DNA of 64,000 nucleotides from Haliclona indistincta (lineage: Eukaryota; Porifera; Demospongiae; Haplosclerida; Chalinidae). Of this stretch, positions 63,595 through 64,000 are shown one piece after another. The notes beneath the pieces are model-generated. The model worked only from the letters and a program-made list of their open reading frames with translations. It was not told the DNA's origin and searched no databases. The stretch lies in contig OZ024783.1 of the NCBI GenBank assembly GCA_964017065.1, positions 1,088,442 through 1,152,441 of the forward strand, in the 5' to 3' direction. Position numbers and translations under genes: made by a program. Every line of letters begins with the position of its first letter. Position 1 is the first letter of the stretch.

Positions 63595-63669
63595 TGTGAG
63601 TGAGTGAGTGAGTGAGTGAGTGAGTGAGTGAGTGAGTGAGTGAGTGAGTGAGTGAGTGAGCGAGCTCAC
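63510..63669. repeat. (GA)n followed by (GTGA)n filling a whole intron
   Basis: The 160-bp intron between exons 63815-63670 and 63509-63440 (minus strand) consists almost wholly of (CTCA)n at its 5' side and (CT)n at its 3' side. Confidence 0.93.
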
Positions 63670-63835
63670 CTTGAGTTGAACTCTGCCAGTAGTTGAGCTG
63701 CTATTGGTAGGTCCAGTGGGTCTACATGAGGAGGGACAGTGTGTCCTAGTGCTGTCAGCTTAGCTATCACAGCTTGACGATACTCATCAGTGATGGCTGC
63801 TAGAATACGCTGAACCTAGAGAAAAAGCAAAGAAT

Positions 63836-63848
63836 AAGAGAGAGAGAG

Positions 63849-63903
<55 letters not shown>

Positions 63904-63926
63904 AGAGGGAGAGAGAGACGGAGGTT
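63836..63926. repeat. (GA)n/(GT)n tract
   Basis: About 90 bp of GA repeat with a short GT block, upstream (minus strand) of exon 63815-63670. Confidence 0.93.
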
Positions 63927-64000
63927 AGATGAATGCTTTGTGCGTTGGGACGTCTAGAAATTGGTTTCCACGGTGTTCTAAATCCTGTAGTTACCACAAT
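63927..64000. other. Intron relic at window end
   Basis: Matches, reversed, 19505-19560 (GATTTAGAAC...CCGCGGAAACCAATT) upstream of the carboxypeptidase catalytic exons. No gene seen. Confidence 0.6.

Overview
This is eukaryotic, animal-type DNA: genes are split into many short exons by small introns (50-100 bp is common) with GT-AG borders. The proteins are metazoan (SEC63, APEX1, a CCP2/CCP3-type cytosolic carboxypeptidase, a NAGPA-like phosphodiester glycosidase, and a family with ankyrin repeats, a Roc-COR GTPase and a Death domain). The mix resembles a sponge, most likely a demosponge such as Amphimedon. That is inference; no mitochondrial or rRNA marker lies in the window. Two runs of exactly 200 N (15501-15700, 35701-35900) are assembly gaps.

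Layout. 1-1.6 kb: 3' end of a SEC63 gene. 3-5 kb: decayed NAGPA-like gene. 5.2-8.5 kb: intact ankyrin-Roc-COR-Death gene (copy G1, minus). 11.7-14.6 kb: complete APEX1 gene (plus). 15.7-19.0 kb: G2 (minus, 3' end in a gap). 19.9-25.6 kb: carboxypeptidase exons, then NAGPA-like copy N2 (plus). 25.7-28.9 kb: G3 (minus, frameshifted). 29.3-35.0 kb: a second carboxypeptidase/NAGPA-like block (plus). 35.2-35.7 kb: 3' end of G4. After the second gap the order is mirrored: carboxypeptidase remnants (minus), G5 (plus, split by a 7.7-kb CACTA-type transposon), remnants (minus), a 2.7-kb transposon with 428-bp inverted termini, a 1.7-kb hAT-like insertion, intact G6 (plus, 54.95-58.2 kb), then NAGPA-like copy N4 and carboxypeptidase tail exons (minus) to the end.

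The window is therefore a young cluster of roughly 9-10 kb segmental duplications in both orientations. Each unit holds [carboxypeptidase tail -> NAGPA-like -> <- ankyrin-Roc-COR-Death] plus a broken 5' piece of APEX1. The ankyrin-Roc-COR-Death genes are the functional centre. Their nucleotide-binding and COR regions are nearly identical between copies, while ankyrin repeat number (2-4 copies of a near-identical 33-residue unit) and a few residues per repeat vary, and the COR C-terminal half and the Death domain occur in different versions. This looks like a diversifying receptor-like family kept similar by gene conversion. The other genes in the unit seem mostly to be passengers in decay.

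Two repeat themes run throughout: a 58-bp minisatellite in introns of two unrelated genes, and long (CT)n or (GTGA)n tracts sitting exactly at intron 3' or 5' ends. The CACTA, long-TIR, hAT-like and 61.3-kb insertions and the nested TTAA element can be delimited to the base by terminal repeats and target duplications; several have an empty site in a paralogous copy.
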